Of a stretch of 20,830 nt of DNA, positions 1 to 8,081 are shown one piece after another. Location of the stretch: contig JASBZF010000022.1 in the NCBI GenBank assembly GCA_029983625.1, positions 1 to 20,830 on the forward strand. The letters are read 5' to 3'. The DNA comes from Pauljensenia sp. Lineage in GTDB: Bacteria > Actinomycetota > Actinomycetes > Actinomycetales > Actinomycetaceae. The translations under genes were made by a program, and so were the position numbers. The first letter of the stretch is position 1, and each line of letters starts with the position of its first letter. Under the pieces are notes generated by a model. It searched no databases, had not been told where the DNA came from, and saw nothing but the letters and a program-made list of their open reading frames with translations.

Positions 1-12
1 GCCCACGTCGGC

Positions 13-1437
13 TCACAGGTCGTAATACATCTGGTATTCGTAGGGGTGGGGATAGACCCGCATCGGCGCGACCTCGTGCGTTTCCTTGTAGTCCAGCCAG
101 GTGTCGATCAGGTCTTGAGTAAAGACATCACCTTCGGTGAGGAACTCATGATCGTGTCGTAACGCTTCGAGTGCCGCTTCAAGACTGGAGGGGAGTTTCG
201 CAATGTCCTGGTATTCGATCGGCGGAAGCTCGTACAGATCCTTGTCAATCGGAGCTGCCGGTTCAATGCGATTCTTGATCCCGTCAATTCCCGCCATGAG
301 ACATGCGGCAAAAGACAGGTAGGGGTTCGCCGAGGGGTCAGGGACTCGGTATTCGACGCGCTTTGCCTTCGGAGAGGTACCCGTGACGGGAATACGGATA
401 CATGCGGAGCGGTTACGCGCCGAATACACGAGATTAATGGGGGCTTCAAAACCGGGAACGAGTCGGCGGAAAGAGTTAATCGACGGGTTCGTAAAGGCAA
501 GCAGAGCGGGCGCATGTTCAAGAAGACCCCCGATGAACCAGCGTGCCAGATCCGACAGTGACCCGTATCCGCGTTCGTCATAGAAAAGCGGAGCACCGTT
601 CTTCCACAGGGACATATGCGTGTGCATACCCGAGCCATTGTCGCCGAAAAGAGGCTTGGGCATGAAGGTCGCCGAATGATCGAAAGCGAGGGCAGTGTTC
701 TTGATGACGTATTTGAAGGTCATCATGTCGTCCGCAGCTTTTTGGAGGGTCGCGAAACGGTAGTTGATCTCCTGCTGACCACCGGAACCGACCTCGTGGT
801 GGGCGCGCTCAATATCAAGGCCGACCGCCTGCAAATTGCGGACCATTTCGTCGCGTATATCGGCGTAGTGGTCGTGAGGGGAGACGGGGAAATAACCGCC
901 TTTGAGGCCAACTTTGTATCCGCGATTCCCGCCCGGCTCTTCTTTTCCTGTGTTCCACCAGGCTTCGGGTGAGTCAAGGGAGAAGAAGGTGTTGTTCGGG
1001 CTGACCTGGTAGCGCACGTCTGAGAAGAGGTAGAACTCGGCCTCGGCGCCGATGAAGCATTCGTCGGCGATGCCGGTGGAACGTAGATACGCTTCGGCTT
1101 TTGCTGCGACCTGGCGCGGGTCACGGGAGAAGGGTTCGTCGGTGAAAGGATCGACAATTGAGAAGTGTACGACCAGTGTTTTGGCACGTCGGAAGGGGTC
1201 AACGAAGGCTGAGGTGATGTCGGGAATAAGCTTCATGTCGGACTCGTGGATCGCGGTAAATCCACGGATGGATGAACCGTCGAACATGAGTCCATTGTCG
1301 AGGGCGTCCTCGATAAACTGTTTCGCAGGGATTGTGAAATGCTGTTGAACGCCGGGCAGATCGCAGAAACGCACGTCGATGTGTTCGACGGATTCCTCTT
1401 CGATGAACCTCGCGACCTCGCTCGAAGTCATGAACAT
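13..1437 (-). CDS. glnA: Type I glutamine synthetase (GlnA)
   Basis: Cytoplasmic enzyme that condenses glutamate and ammonia to glutamine with ATP, the main ammonium-assimilation step; the family forms dodecamers. The 474-residue product has the beta-grasp N-domain (residues about 15-100, with DVRFCDLPGV and FDGSSIRGF) and the catalytic domain: metal ligands in AEAEFYLF (131-138), NGSGMHTH (267-274), the Asn/Glu flap loop NPSINSF (317-323) and RIP/EYRVPDPSANPY (348-373). Tyr402 in DLYELPP is the expected adenylylation site, so activity is probably tuned by GlnE. I chose ATG 1437 because GGAAGGA lies about 6 nt upstream on the minus strand and the protein then matches the family start; the open frame continues to 1494 without family similarity. 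It is divergent from uvrC. Only 12 bases follow the stop here, so its terminator is not visible. Confidence 0.97.
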   Translation of the reverse strand: MFMTSSEVARFIEEESVEHIDVRFCDLPGVQQHFTIPAKQFIEDALDNGLMFDGSSIRGFTAIHESDMKLIPDITSAFVDPFRRAKTLVVHFSIVDPFTDEPFSRDPRQVAAKAEAYLRSTGIADECFIGAEAEFYLFSDVRYQVSPNNTFFSLDSPEAWWNTGKEEPGGNRGYKVGLKGGYFPVSPHDHYADIRDEMVRNLQAVGLDIERAHHEVGSGGQQEINYRFATLQKAADDMMTFKYVIKNTALAFDHSATFMPKPLFGDNGSGMHTHMSLWKNGAPLFYDERGYGSLSDLARWFIGGLLEHAPALLAFTNPSINSFRRLVPGFEAPINLVYSARNRSACIRIPVTGTSPKAKRVEYRVPDPSANPYLSFAACLMAGIDGIKNRIEPAAPIDKDLYELPPIEYQDIAKLPSSLEAALEALRHDHEFLTEGDVFTQDLIDTWLDYKETHEVAPMRVYPHPYEYQMYYDL

Positions 1438-1645
1438 ATTTCGTCCTTCCCTCACGCTGCGTGATGTGAGAAACGGTTTCATGGAAACAATCAAGAATCA
1501 GTCAATCAACTGCCAAAGAAATGTTAATGCATTCTCTTGTATTGACGCGCCACCACGTCCGCATGTCGATCAGCAGGAAAAGCCTGAGATCAGGGAAGAA
1601 AAGCTGCAAAAGCGCGCTGTGCGCACACTCCCGTATTCTGTCGCC
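1438..1645. promoter_or_regulatory. glnA-uvrC divergent regulatory region
   Basis: This 208-base gap must hold the outward promoters of both genes. The central part (about 1490-1550) is AT-rich relative to its surroundings. On the minus strand TTGGCA (1511-1516) is a plausible -35 for glnA, but I see no convincing matching -10. Two perfect small inverted repeats lie in the glnA leader: TCACG-CTG-CGTGA (1452-1464), one base upstream of the Shine-Dalgarno complement, and GAAAC-G-GTTTC (1470-1480). They could be operators or a leader hairpin. I could not match them with confidence to a named nitrogen-regulator box such as GlnR or AmtR. Confidence 0.45.
1634..1639 (+). promoter_or_regulatory. -10 box for leaderless uvrC transcript
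   Basis: TATTCT fits the TANNNT -10 pattern and ends exactly 6 bases before the GTG at 1646, so transcription would begin at the start codon. No Shine-Dalgarno-like sequence precedes that GTG and no good -35 is visible 16-18 bases upstream. Leaderless mRNAs are common in actinobacteria. Confidence 0.5.
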
Positions 1646-3676
1646 GTGGCAGATCCGGCTCACTATCGACCAAAGACCAGTGAAATCCCGACCTCGCCAG
1701 GCGTCTACCGTTTCAGTGACGACCAGGGGCGAGTGATCTACGTCGGCAAAGCAAAAAACCTACGCAACCGGCTGGTCTACTACTTCCAAGCCCCTGAGAA
1801 TCTGCATCCCCGAACGCGGCAAATGGTATTCACCGCTTCTTGCGTGCAATGGACGGTTGTGCGCACCGAGGTCGAAGCCCTCGCCCTGGAGTTCACGTGG
1901 ATTAAGGAGTTCGATCCCAGATTCAACGTGATGTTCAAAGACGACAAGACCTACCCCTATCTTGCCGTCACAATGGGAGAGGAAATCCCGAGGGTCCACG
2001 TGACCCGTCAGGCCAAAAAAGCCGGCACACGCTACTTCGGCCCCTACACCCAAGTGTGGGCGATCAGAGAGACCATCGACCTTCTTTCCCGCGTCTACCC
2101 GGTCCGCACCTGTTCTCCCGGGGTTCTCACGCGAGCGAAAGCCCAAGGCCGTCCCTGCCTACTCGCTGACATCGGCAAATGTGCCGCTCCCTGCATAGGA
2201 AAGATCACGATCGACGAACACCGACTCCTCGCTCAATCCCTCTGCGATTTCATGGAGGGGCGTTCAGATCCCGTGGTCAATGACTTAAAACACCGTATGA
2301 GTGAAGCTGCGGCGGCACTCAATTTTGAAGAAGCCGCCACACTCCGCGATGACCTCAAAGCAATCGAAACCGTCCTCGCGAAAAGCGCCGTCGTCCTTCA
2401 CGACAATACCGACGCCGATGTGTTCGCCCTCGAATCGGGCGATCTTGACGCCGCCGTTCACGTCTTCCACGTGCGAGGCGGCAGAATTCGAGGCACGCGA
2501 GGCTGGGTCATCGATCGACTCGACGAAGCCGATGAAGCGCTCCTCATGGCGCGTCTGCTCGAACAGGTCTACTCCCAGCTTCCTCCCACTTCATCCCAGC
2601 ACAAGAGCTCACACAAGATGGCTGTGCCCTCGTCTATTGACGACATCGCCCACACGCCGACGCACGCAATCCCACGAGAAATCCTGACCTCTGTCATGCC
2701 AGAGGATGTTCAGACCCTCACGAGCTGGCTTGGTGAGCTTCGAGGAGCGCGAGTACACATTCACGTGCCACAACGAGGAGCCAAAGCGGCACTCATGGGG
2801 ACCGTCGCAGAAAACGCCCGTCACGCTCTCTTAGTGCACCGTACCCGCAGATCCTCCGATCTGAGTGAACGGTCACGAGCCCTTGCAGAACTGACAGAAA
2901 CCCTCAACTTGCCCACCCCTGCGCTTCGGATCGAATGCTACGACGTGTCGCATACGATGGGCACTCACCAGGTCGCGTCGATGGTCGTCTTTGAAGACGG
3001 CGCTCCACGCAAGGACGCCTACCGTACCTTCACTATTCGAGGTGAGGACGGTAACGGAACCCCCGATGATACGAGCGCAATCACCGAAGTCCTCACGCGA
3101 CGTTTTACGCATCTGCGTGCTGAAGAATCAGAGTGTCACAGCGCGGACGCAGCACACACTGCTCTGAGTTCAGGAGCGGTGAGCGCACATCCGGGACGAG
3201 TGAAGCGCTTCTCCTATCGTCCTGATCTCGTGGTCGTTGATGGTGGGCTCCCGCAGGTCAATGCCGCCAGACGCGCACTGGATGCCATCGGTGTGGATGT
3301 TGTCGTTGTCGGCCTAGCCAAACGCCTTGAAGAAGTATGGATTCCCGGCGAGGACTTTCCCCTCATCATGCCCAGAACCTGTGCGGGACTTCACCTTCTT
3401 CAGTATCTACGCGATGAATCGCACCGTTTCGCGATTACGAAGCACCGTTTAAAACGCACGAAAGCGCAGACACGTTCCGTCCTCGACACAATCCCCGGTC
3501 TGGGTCCTGCGCGTCAAAGCGCTCTCCTTCGGGCCTTCGGTTCTGTCACGCGCCTTCGTCGTGCCTCCGTCGAAGAAATCGCATCCGTAAAAGGTATCGG
3601 CCCTCAGCTTGCAAAGACCATTTGTGCTGCACTTATCTCCGACGGTGACCCTTCCTCGACTACCCTGAGCGAGTAG
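1646..3676 (+). CDS. uvrC: Excinuclease ABC subunit C (UvrC)
   Basis: Dual-incision nuclease of nucleotide excision repair, acting with UvrA and UvrB. The 676-residue product has the full domain order. The GIY-YIG nuclease that cuts 3' of the lesion starts with GVYRF and IYVGKAKNLRNR (19-43). The UVR motif that contacts UvrB is around 208-243 (AAALNFEEAATLRDDL). The RNase H-like domain that cuts 5' carries ECYDVSHT (Asp near 432) and VVVDGG (Asp near 531). The C-terminal tandem helix-hairpin-helix is around 611-676 (IPGLGPARQ, VKGIGPQLA). The open frame extends upstream to 1379 over the glnA leader, but family similarity begins at ADPAHYRPKTSEIPTSPGVY, so GTG 1646 was chosen. The linker near residues 310-345 looks lineage-specific. 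It is the first gene of the rightward cluster ending at whiA. Confidence 0.96.
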   Translation: MADPAHYRPKTSEIPTSPGVYRFSDDQGRVIYVGKAKNLRNRLVYYFQAPENLHPRTRQMVFTASCVQWTVVRTEVEALALEFTWIKEFDPRFNVMFKDDKTYPYLAVTMGEEIPRVHVTRQAKKAGTRYFGPYTQVWAIRETIDLLSRVYPVRTCSPGVLTRAKAQGRPCLLADIGKCAAPCIGKITIDEHRLLAQSLCDFMEGRSDPVVNDLKHRMSEAAAALNFEEAATLRDDLKAIETVLAKSAVVLHDNTDADVFALESGDLDAAVHVFHVRGGRIRGTRGWVIDRLDEADEALLMARLLEQVYSQLPPTSSQHKSSHKMAVPSSIDDIAHTPTHAIPREILTSVMPEDVQTLTSWLGELRGARVHIHVPQRGAKAALMGTVAENARHALLVHRTRRSSDLSERSRALAELTETLNLPTPALRIECYDVSHTMGTHQVASMVVFEDGAPRKDAYRTFTIRGEDGNGTPDDTSAITEVLTRRFTHLRAEESECHSADAAHTALSSGAVSAHPGRVKRFSYRPDLVVVDGGLPQVNAARRALDAIGVDVVVVGLAKRLEEVWIPGEDFPLIMPRTCAGLHLLQYLRDESHRFAITKHRLKRTKAQTRSVLDTIPGLGPARQSALLRAFGSVTRLRRASVEEIASVKGIGPQLAKTICAALISDGDPSSTTLSE

Positions 3677-3694
3677 CCAGTAAAGGAGCTGACG

Positions 3695-4945
3695 ATGACA
3701 CACGCACAACCCGCATCCACACCGCGCCGGATCCTCCTTCTCGGTTCAGGTGAACTCGGTAAAGAATTGACGATCAGCCTCAAAAGATTGGGCCGTGAAG
3801 TCATCGCCGTTGATTCCTACCCGAATGCGCCCGCAATGCAGGTCGCTGATTCTCATGTCGTGATCGATATGACAGATCCTGATGCTCTGCGTGCCCTCGT
3901 GGAAGAGGTGCATCCTGATTGCGTTGTGCCCGAGGTCGAGGCGATCGCCACCGAGGTACTCGTGGAACTGGAAGCGGACGCGGGTGTACGGGTCGTGCCG
4001 ACCGCGAATGCTGTGCTGGCAACGATGGATCGTCAGCGGATCCGTGCTGTGGCCGCTGAACTTGACGGTGTGCGCACCAGCGCTTTCGCTTTTGCTTCCA
4101 GCCCACAGGAAATCCGTGATGCCCTTGAGATTACGGGCCTTCCTGCTTTTATTAAACCCACCATGTCATCTTCCGGTCACGGGCAATCGCGTATCACTTC
4201 AATTGAAGAGGTGGACGCAGCGTGGGCGGCTGCGTGCGAGGGCGCGCGTTCACGTACTGGCCGAGTGATCGTTGAAGAAGAAGTCCGTTTTGACTCTGAA
4301 ATTACTTTGCTGACGATACGTTCCCTCGATCCGCTCAGCGGAGAGGTTCTCACGTCTTTCGCGGCACCGATCGGGCATCGTCAGGTCGATGGTGATTATG
4401 TGGAATCCTGGCAACCTGCCGAGATCTCTCCTCTGGCTTTGGCTCAATGTCAGGACATGGCACGCGCGGTCACTACGGCGCTCACGGCATTAGGGCCCGG
4501 TTTAGGACTCGGACTTTTCGGTGTGGAGTTCTTTATTCAAGGCGATGAGGCGTGGTTCTCAGAACTGTCCCCGCGTCCGCATGACACGGGTATGACGACG
4601 ATGATGACTCAGACTCAATCCGAGTTTGACCTCCATGCCCGTGCGATCCTCGGCCTTCCCGTCGATCCTGCTTTGGCTCATGTGGGTGCTTCCGCTGTGA
4701 TTACCTCAACGAGGGCGGTAGCAGATCCCGTATACCGGGGGATGACTCAGGCCCTCGCTTGTGCCGATGACCTGCGCATATTCGGTAAGCCTGTCTTTCG
4801 AGCGGGACGAAGACTCGGGGTTGTGCTCGCAAAGGGAGACACCACAGATCAGGCGAGGAGTCGTGCTCAAGCGGGAGCGCAAGCCATTGAGGTGATCGAA
4901 GCTGACGCACAAGAAGCTGAGGCACAAGGAGAAGGAGAATCGTGA
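3695..4945 (+). CDS. purT: Formate-dependent GAR transformylase 2 (PurT)
   Basis: ATP-grasp enzyme that formylates glycinamide ribonucleotide with formate and ATP in purine synthesis, the folate-independent alternative to PurN. The 416-residue product starts with a nucleotide-fold N-domain (RRILLLGSGELGKE, 11-24). The PurT-type active-site signatures follow: PEVEAIATE (79-87), KPTMSSSGHGQS in the ATP-grasp, and metal-binding Glu278 (FGVEFF) and Glu290 (SELSPRPHDTGM). PurK is the nearest alternative, but ELSPRPHDTGMTT is PurT-like. AAAGGAG precedes ATG by about 7 bases. It starts 18 bases after uvrC, and its TGA shares one base with the rapZ ATG, implying translational coupling. purT is not part of the usual actinobacterial uvrC-rapZ-yvcK-whiA order, so it was probably inserted here. 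Confidence 0.94.
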   Translation: MTHAQPASTPRRILLLGSGELGKELTISLKRLGREVIAVDSYPNAPAMQVADSHVVIDMTDPDALRALVEEVHPDCVVPEVEAIATEVLVELEADAGVRVVPTANAVLATMDRQRIRAVAAELDGVRTSAFAFASSPQEIRDALEITGLPAFIKPTMSSSGHGQSRITSIEEVDAAWAAACEGARSRTGRVIVEEEVRFDSEITLLTIRSLDPLSGEVLTSFAAPIGHRQVDGDYVESWQPAEISPLALAQCQDMARAVTTALTALGPGLGLGLFGVEFFIQGDEAWFSELSPRPHDTGMTTMMTQTQSEFDLHARAILGLPVDPALAHVGASAVITSTRAVADPVYRGMTQALACADDLRIFGKPVFRAGRRLGVVLAKGDTTDQARSRAQAGAQAIEVIEADAQEAEAQGEGES

Positions 4946-5895
4946 TGGCAACGGGCGTTTTCGATGAGGAGAATCCGCCGACGGTTCCTGCGGGAATCCC
5001 TCTTCTGGATGGGCTTGCTTCCCTGCCCGCCCCCACGGCGAATGAGGTCTTGATCATCACGGGGTATTCCGGTGCCGGTCGTACCGGAGCTGCGCGTACC
5101 CTCGAAGATCTTGACTGGTATGTCGTCGATAATCTGCCGCCGATGATGATCCCCGCCCTCGTGGGCATGATGTCCCCGGATGGGGGAGGGGTGCATCGTC
5201 TTGCCGTCGTTGTCGATGTGCGTTCGCGTACTTTCTTCTCCGATTTTATTAAAGTCCTTGAACAGTTAAAGTCCACGGGCACGAGCTATCGGATCGTCTT
5301 CCTGGAAGCCAGCGTTGAAGCCCTTGTGAAACGCTATGAGGCCAATAGGCGCCCGCATCCGCTTCAGGGAGGAGGAACGCTCCTGGATGGGATCAGCGCA
5401 GAAGAACGCCTCCTCGCGCCCGTGAGAAGGATCTCCGATGAGATCATCGACACCACGTCGATGAATATTCACGATCTTGCCCGCCACGTTCGTGCTGTGG
5501 TGGCAAACGAAACCTCGCGTCCCCTGCAGATCACCGTCGAATCCTTCGGTTTTAAACGAGGTATTCCAATCGATGCCGACCACGTCCTCGATGTGCGTTT
5601 CCTCAAGAATCCGTATTGGATTGATGAACTGCGTCATCTCACCGGACGCGATCGTGCAGTAGCTGACTACGTTCTCGATCAAGTGGGGGCGAGGGATTTT
5701 ATCGTCGGCTATGCGACGCTTCTTTCCCCCATGCTCAAGGGGTATCTGGCCGAACTCAAGCCTTTTACCACGATTGCGGTGGGATGCACCGGCGGCCAGC
5801 ACAGGAGTGTGGCTTGCGCCGAGCTCATTGCTCACACTCTCCAAACGAAGGGCTATTCTGTCCGGGTTCACCATCGCGATCTCGGGAGAGAATGA
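4945..5895 (+). CDS. rapZ: RNase adapter / nucleotide-binding protein RapZ
   Basis: RapZ (YvcJ family) binds nucleotides and, in E. coli, delivers the GlmZ sRNA to RNase E to control glucosamine-6-phosphate synthase. The actinobacterial role is less defined. The 316-residue product has a P-loop GYSGAGRT (40-47), followed by LEDLDWYVVDNLPP, which is diagnostic of the family. The C-terminal domain carries FKRGIP, DVRFLKNPYW and GCTGGQHRSV, the metabolite-binding segment. Arg46 replaces the P-loop lysine, which I recall as typical of actinobacterial members. The N-terminal 33 residues before EVLIITG are proline-rich and probably flexible. ATG 4945 is preferred over GTG 4942 because AAGGAG ends 7 bases before it. 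The start overlaps the purT stop, and the stop overlaps the yvcK start. Confidence 0.95.
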   Translation: MATGVFDEENPPTVPAGIPLLDGLASLPAPTANEVLIITGYSGAGRTGAARTLEDLDWYVVDNLPPMMIPALVGMMSPDGGGVHRLAVVVDVRSRTFFSDFIKVLEQLKSTGTSYRIVFLEASVEALVKRYEANRRPHPLQGGGTLLDGISAEERLLAPVRRISDEIIDTTSMNIHDLARHVRAVVANETSRPLQITVESFGFKRGIPIDADHVLDVRFLKNPYWIDELRHLTGRDRAVADYVLDQVGARDFIVGYATLLSPMLKGYLAELKPFTTIAVGCTGGQHRSVACAELIAHTLQTKGYSVRVHHRDLGRE

Positions 5896-6899
5896 TGACC
5901 TACCTCGATGCCGCAGGCTGGGCCCAAAGGGGTGAAGTCGGCGATCCGGTCGTGGCCTTGGGCGGAGGGCACGGACTGTCGGCGACCCTTCGCGCGCTTC
6001 GGCATATCACTCGTTCCCTCACAGCCGTCGTGACGGTCGCCGACGATGGTGGCTCTTCAGGTCGCTTACGTCAAGAAATGCCGATCCTACCTCCGGGTGA
6101 TCTTCGGATGGCGCTGGCGAGTCTGTGTGAGGACTCCGAATGGGGACTCACCTGGCGTGATGTTCTTCAAACGCGCCTGCATACCTCCGGTCCGCTCGAC
6201 GGGCACGCCCTCGGTAATTTGCTGATCTCAGGGCTGTGGCAGCTGCTAGACGATCCCGTTGAAGGACTGCAGTGGGTTGCTCGACTTCTCGGAGCACAAG
6301 GTCGCGTACTTCCCATGTCGATTGAGCCTCTTGACATTGAGGCGGATATGGAGGACGAGGGCCGTCGCTACACGGTTTCTGGCCAGTCGAAGGTGGCGAT
6401 CGCGCCGGGAACGGTCGAAGATGTGCGTCTGACGCCTAAGGATCCTCGCGTTCCCGATCAGGTGATCGATGCGATCGCGGAAGCGTCCTGGGTGATTCTC
6501 GGTCCGGGTTCGTGGTACACCTCGGTGATTCCGCATCTGCTTGTTCCTTCGATTCATCGTGCTCTTGTCACCACCGATGCGCACCGGGCCCTCATTTTGA
6601 ATCTGTCGCGTCAGCGGGGTGAAACTGAGCGTCTTTCTACCGCAGATCACGTGCGTGCGATTGCTCGTTACGCACCCGATTTCAAAATGGATGTGGTCAT
6701 CGCTGATCCCACTGCAACCGACGATATTGATGATCTCATCGTCGCGAGTGAGGAACTGGGTGCCCGAGTTGTGCTTCGGCAAGTGCGCACGGGTGACGGT
6801 CAGCCTCACCACGATCCGTTACGACTTGCTGCGACCCTGAGGGACGCATTTGACGGTTTCCTCGGCGAAGTTGGTCGCACCGAGACCTGGCTGCCCTGA
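5895..6899 (+). CDS. yvcK: YvcK/CofD-like gluconeogenesis factor
   Basis: YvcK-family protein (GluQ/CuvA in some names) related to CofD. In Bacillus and mycobacteria it binds UDP-sugars and is needed for growth on gluconeogenic carbon sources and for cell-wall homeostasis. The 334-residue product shows VVALGGGHGLSATLRALR (19-36), the DDGGSSGRLR nucleotide/phosphate loop (50-59) and GDLRMALASL (68-77), then GHALGNLLISGLW and LGPGSWYTSVIPHLLV, all characteristic. Two start codons in a row, ATG 5892 and ATG 5895, are possible. GGGAG (5884-5888) is better spaced for 5895. Either choice overlaps the rapZ stop, so the two are translationally coupled. It is followed by whiA, as in most Gram-positives. 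Confidence 0.95.
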   Translation: MTYLDAAGWAQRGEVGDPVVALGGGHGLSATLRALRHITRSLTAVVTVADDGGSSGRLRQEMPILPPGDLRMALASLCEDSEWGLTWRDVLQTRLHTSGPLDGHALGNLLISGLWQLLDDPVEGLQWVARLLGAQGRVLPMSIEPLDIEADMEDEGRRYTVSGQSKVAIAPGTVEDVRLTPKDPRVPDQVIDAIAEASWVILGPGSWYTSVIPHLLVPSIHRALVTTDAHRALILNLSRQRGETERLSTADHVRAIARYAPDFKMDVVIADPTATDDIDDLIVASEELGARVVLRQVRTGDGQPHHDPLRLAATLRDAFDGFLGEVGRTETWLP

Positions 6900-6914
6900 A
6901 TGCGAGGAGAATCA

Positions 6915-7898
6915 GTGTCACTGACCACCGATCTGAAAGAAGAACTTGTTCGTCTCACTCCTGCGAGCACCGAGGCGATGGCTGCGGAAGTGGCCGCTCT
7001 ACTCAGGTTCGCGGGTGGCCTGCATCTTGTGTCCGGCAGGATCCTCGTGGAGGCAGAACTTGATTCACCCGCTGCGGCACGGCGTTTACGCGCTTTCCTT
7101 CACGCCTTGTACAACGCGGAGTCTTCGGTTGTTGTCGTGTCAGGGGGGACGCTACGCAAGGGGAAGCGCTACGTCGTGCGGGTGGTCCATAAAGCTGATG
7201 ATCTTGCCAGATTAACGGGTCTTGTTGATGCGTTACGCAGACCCGTGCGTGGTCTTCCGGCTCTTCTGGTTGCTTCGGGGAGTGAAGAGACTGCGGCAAT
7301 TTGGCGAGGTGCTTTTCTTGCGCGGGGGTCCTTGATGGAACCGGGGCGTTCGGGTTCTCTTGAAATCACGTGTCCCGGTCCTGAAGTGGCCCTCGCAATG
7401 GTCGGATGTGCGCGCAAGCTCGGTGCGGCTGCACGTTCGAAAGAAGTGCGCGGTACCGACCGTGTTTCCGTGAGGGATTCCGAAGCGATCGGCTTGTTGA
7501 TTCGCGCGATGGGAGCCGAGGAGACCTACGGGGTCTGGCAGGAGCGTCGTGAACGCCGTGAAGCGCGTGGGAGTGCGAATCGTCTTGCGAACTTTGATGA
7601 CGCGAATCTGCGTCGATCTGCACGTGCTGCTGTGGCTGCTGGTGCGCGAGTGGCGCGGGCTTTTGAGATCCTCGGCGATGATGTACCCGCGCACCTGGAG
7701 GAAGCGGGACGTTTGCGTCTGCAGTTCAAGCAGGCATCGCTTGAGGAACTGGGCAGGCATACGGATCCACCCTTGACGAAGGATGCCGTTGCCGGACGAA
7801 TCCGCAGGCTTTTGGCGATGGCGGATAAGGCCGCACAGGAACGCGGTATTCCCGATACCGAGGCCGCCCTTACTCTCGACATGTTCGACGAGGATTGA
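6915..7898 (+). CDS. whiA: DNA-binding regulator WhiA
   Basis: WhiA is a DNA-binding protein conserved in Gram-positives. In Streptomyces it is the sporulation regulator that works with WhiB; in non-sporulating relatives it influences cell division and chromosome segregation. The 327-residue protein has the degenerate LAGLIDADG-type N-terminal half (ILRFAGG-like LLRFAGGLHLVSGRILVEAELD, then RGAFLARGSLMEPGRSGSLEI). The C-terminal helix-turn-helix half includes NRLANFDDANLRRSARAAVAAGARV and SLEELGRHTDPPLTKDAVAGRIRRL. GTG 6915 is chosen because GAGGAGA ends 4 bases upstream. An in-frame ATG at 6900 directly abutting the yvcK stop is the alternative. It is the last gene of the uvrC cluster. No sporulation genes are seen in the window, so a division role is more likely than sporulation. 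Confidence 0.96.
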   Translation: MSLTTDLKEELVRLTPASTEAMAAEVAALLRFAGGLHLVSGRILVEAELDSPAAARRLRAFLHALYNAESSVVVVSGGTLRKGKRYVVRVVHKADDLARLTGLVDALRRPVRGLPALLVASGSEETAAIWRGAFLARGSLMEPGRSGSLEITCPGPEVALAMVGCARKLGAAARSKEVRGTDRVSVRDSEAIGLLIRAMGAEETYGVWQERRERREARGSANRLANFDDANLRRSARAAVAAGARVARAFEILGDDVPAHLEEAGRLRLQFKQASLEELGRHTDPPLTKDAVAGRIRRLLAMADKAAQERGIPDTEAALTLDMFDED

Positions 7899-7914
7899 GG
7901 ACTAAAGTCCAAGA
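7895..7914. promoter_or_regulatory. DosR/DevR-like palindromic box upstream of gap
   Basis: The 12-base core GGACTAAAGTCC (7899-7910) exactly matches the centre of the mycobacterial DosR consensus TTSGGGACTWWAGTCCCSAA. The 5' flank TTG also matches, while four outer positions differ. It overlaps the whiA stop codon and lies about 80 bases upstream of the candidate gap -10 box, the right range for a response-regulator operator. Its function is inferred from motif similarity only. No DosR-type regulator gene is in the window. Confidence 0.4.
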
Positions 7915-7986
7915 CGCGCTCTGAGAAGTAACGGGTGCCACTCGTGAAGCGCGGGCGCAGTGGTGTTCGCTCAGGGCGGCGGGGTG

Positions 7987-7992
7987 TAGATT
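7987..7992 (+). promoter_or_regulatory. Candidate gap promoter (-10)
   Basis: TAGATT fits TANNNT and is the best -10 candidate in the 198-base whiA-gap interval. The -35 region (about 7963-7969, around GTGTTCG) is weak, which would fit an activator-dependent promoter. Predicted start of transcription is near 7998, giving a gap leader of about 98 bases. Confidence 0.45.
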
Positions 7993-8006
7993 AAGGGGTG
8001 CTGGAA

Positions 8007-8022
8007 CCGCAGAGATCTGCGG
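8007..8022 (+). other. gap leader hairpin 1
   Basis: CCGCAGA-GA-TCTGCGG is a perfect 7-base inverted repeat, realistically a 6-bp stem with a 4-base loop. It starts about 10 bases after the predicted transcript start. It has no T-run, so it is not a classic terminator. It lies inside a 14-codon GTG-initiated mini-ORF (7998-8042). Confidence 0.5.
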
Positions 8023-8062
8023 GCCGTCTTCGCATCCCGTGAAGCCGGTTGCATCGAAAGAA

Positions 8063-8081
8063 CGTGCCCGTGCAGGGCACG
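8063..8081 (+). other. gap leader hairpin 2 next to the RBS
   Basis: CGTGCCC-GTGCA-GGGCACG is a perfect 7-bp stem with a 5-base loop. It ends 3 bases before the strong Shine-Dalgarno AGGAGG (8085-8090) of gap. It could stabilise the abundant gap mRNA or hold the ribosome site open; a sensory role is speculation. Confidence 0.55.

Noticed and set aside
616..972. Plus-strand frame inside glnA (and other long frames opposite real genes)
   Set aside because: They mirror the conserved coding of glnA, uvrC, gap, tkt and others in alternative frames and contain no recognisable domain or ribosome site.
1379..1645. N-terminal extension of uvrC by 89 codons
   Set aside because: It runs over the glnA start and divergent promoter region, shows no family similarity, and UvrC homologues begin at the equivalent of residue 1 here.
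5062..5085. Arg in place of Lys in the RapZ P-loop as a loss-of-function change
   Set aside because: The same GAGR form is, to my recollection, usual in actinobacterial RapZ proteins and the rest of the protein is intact.
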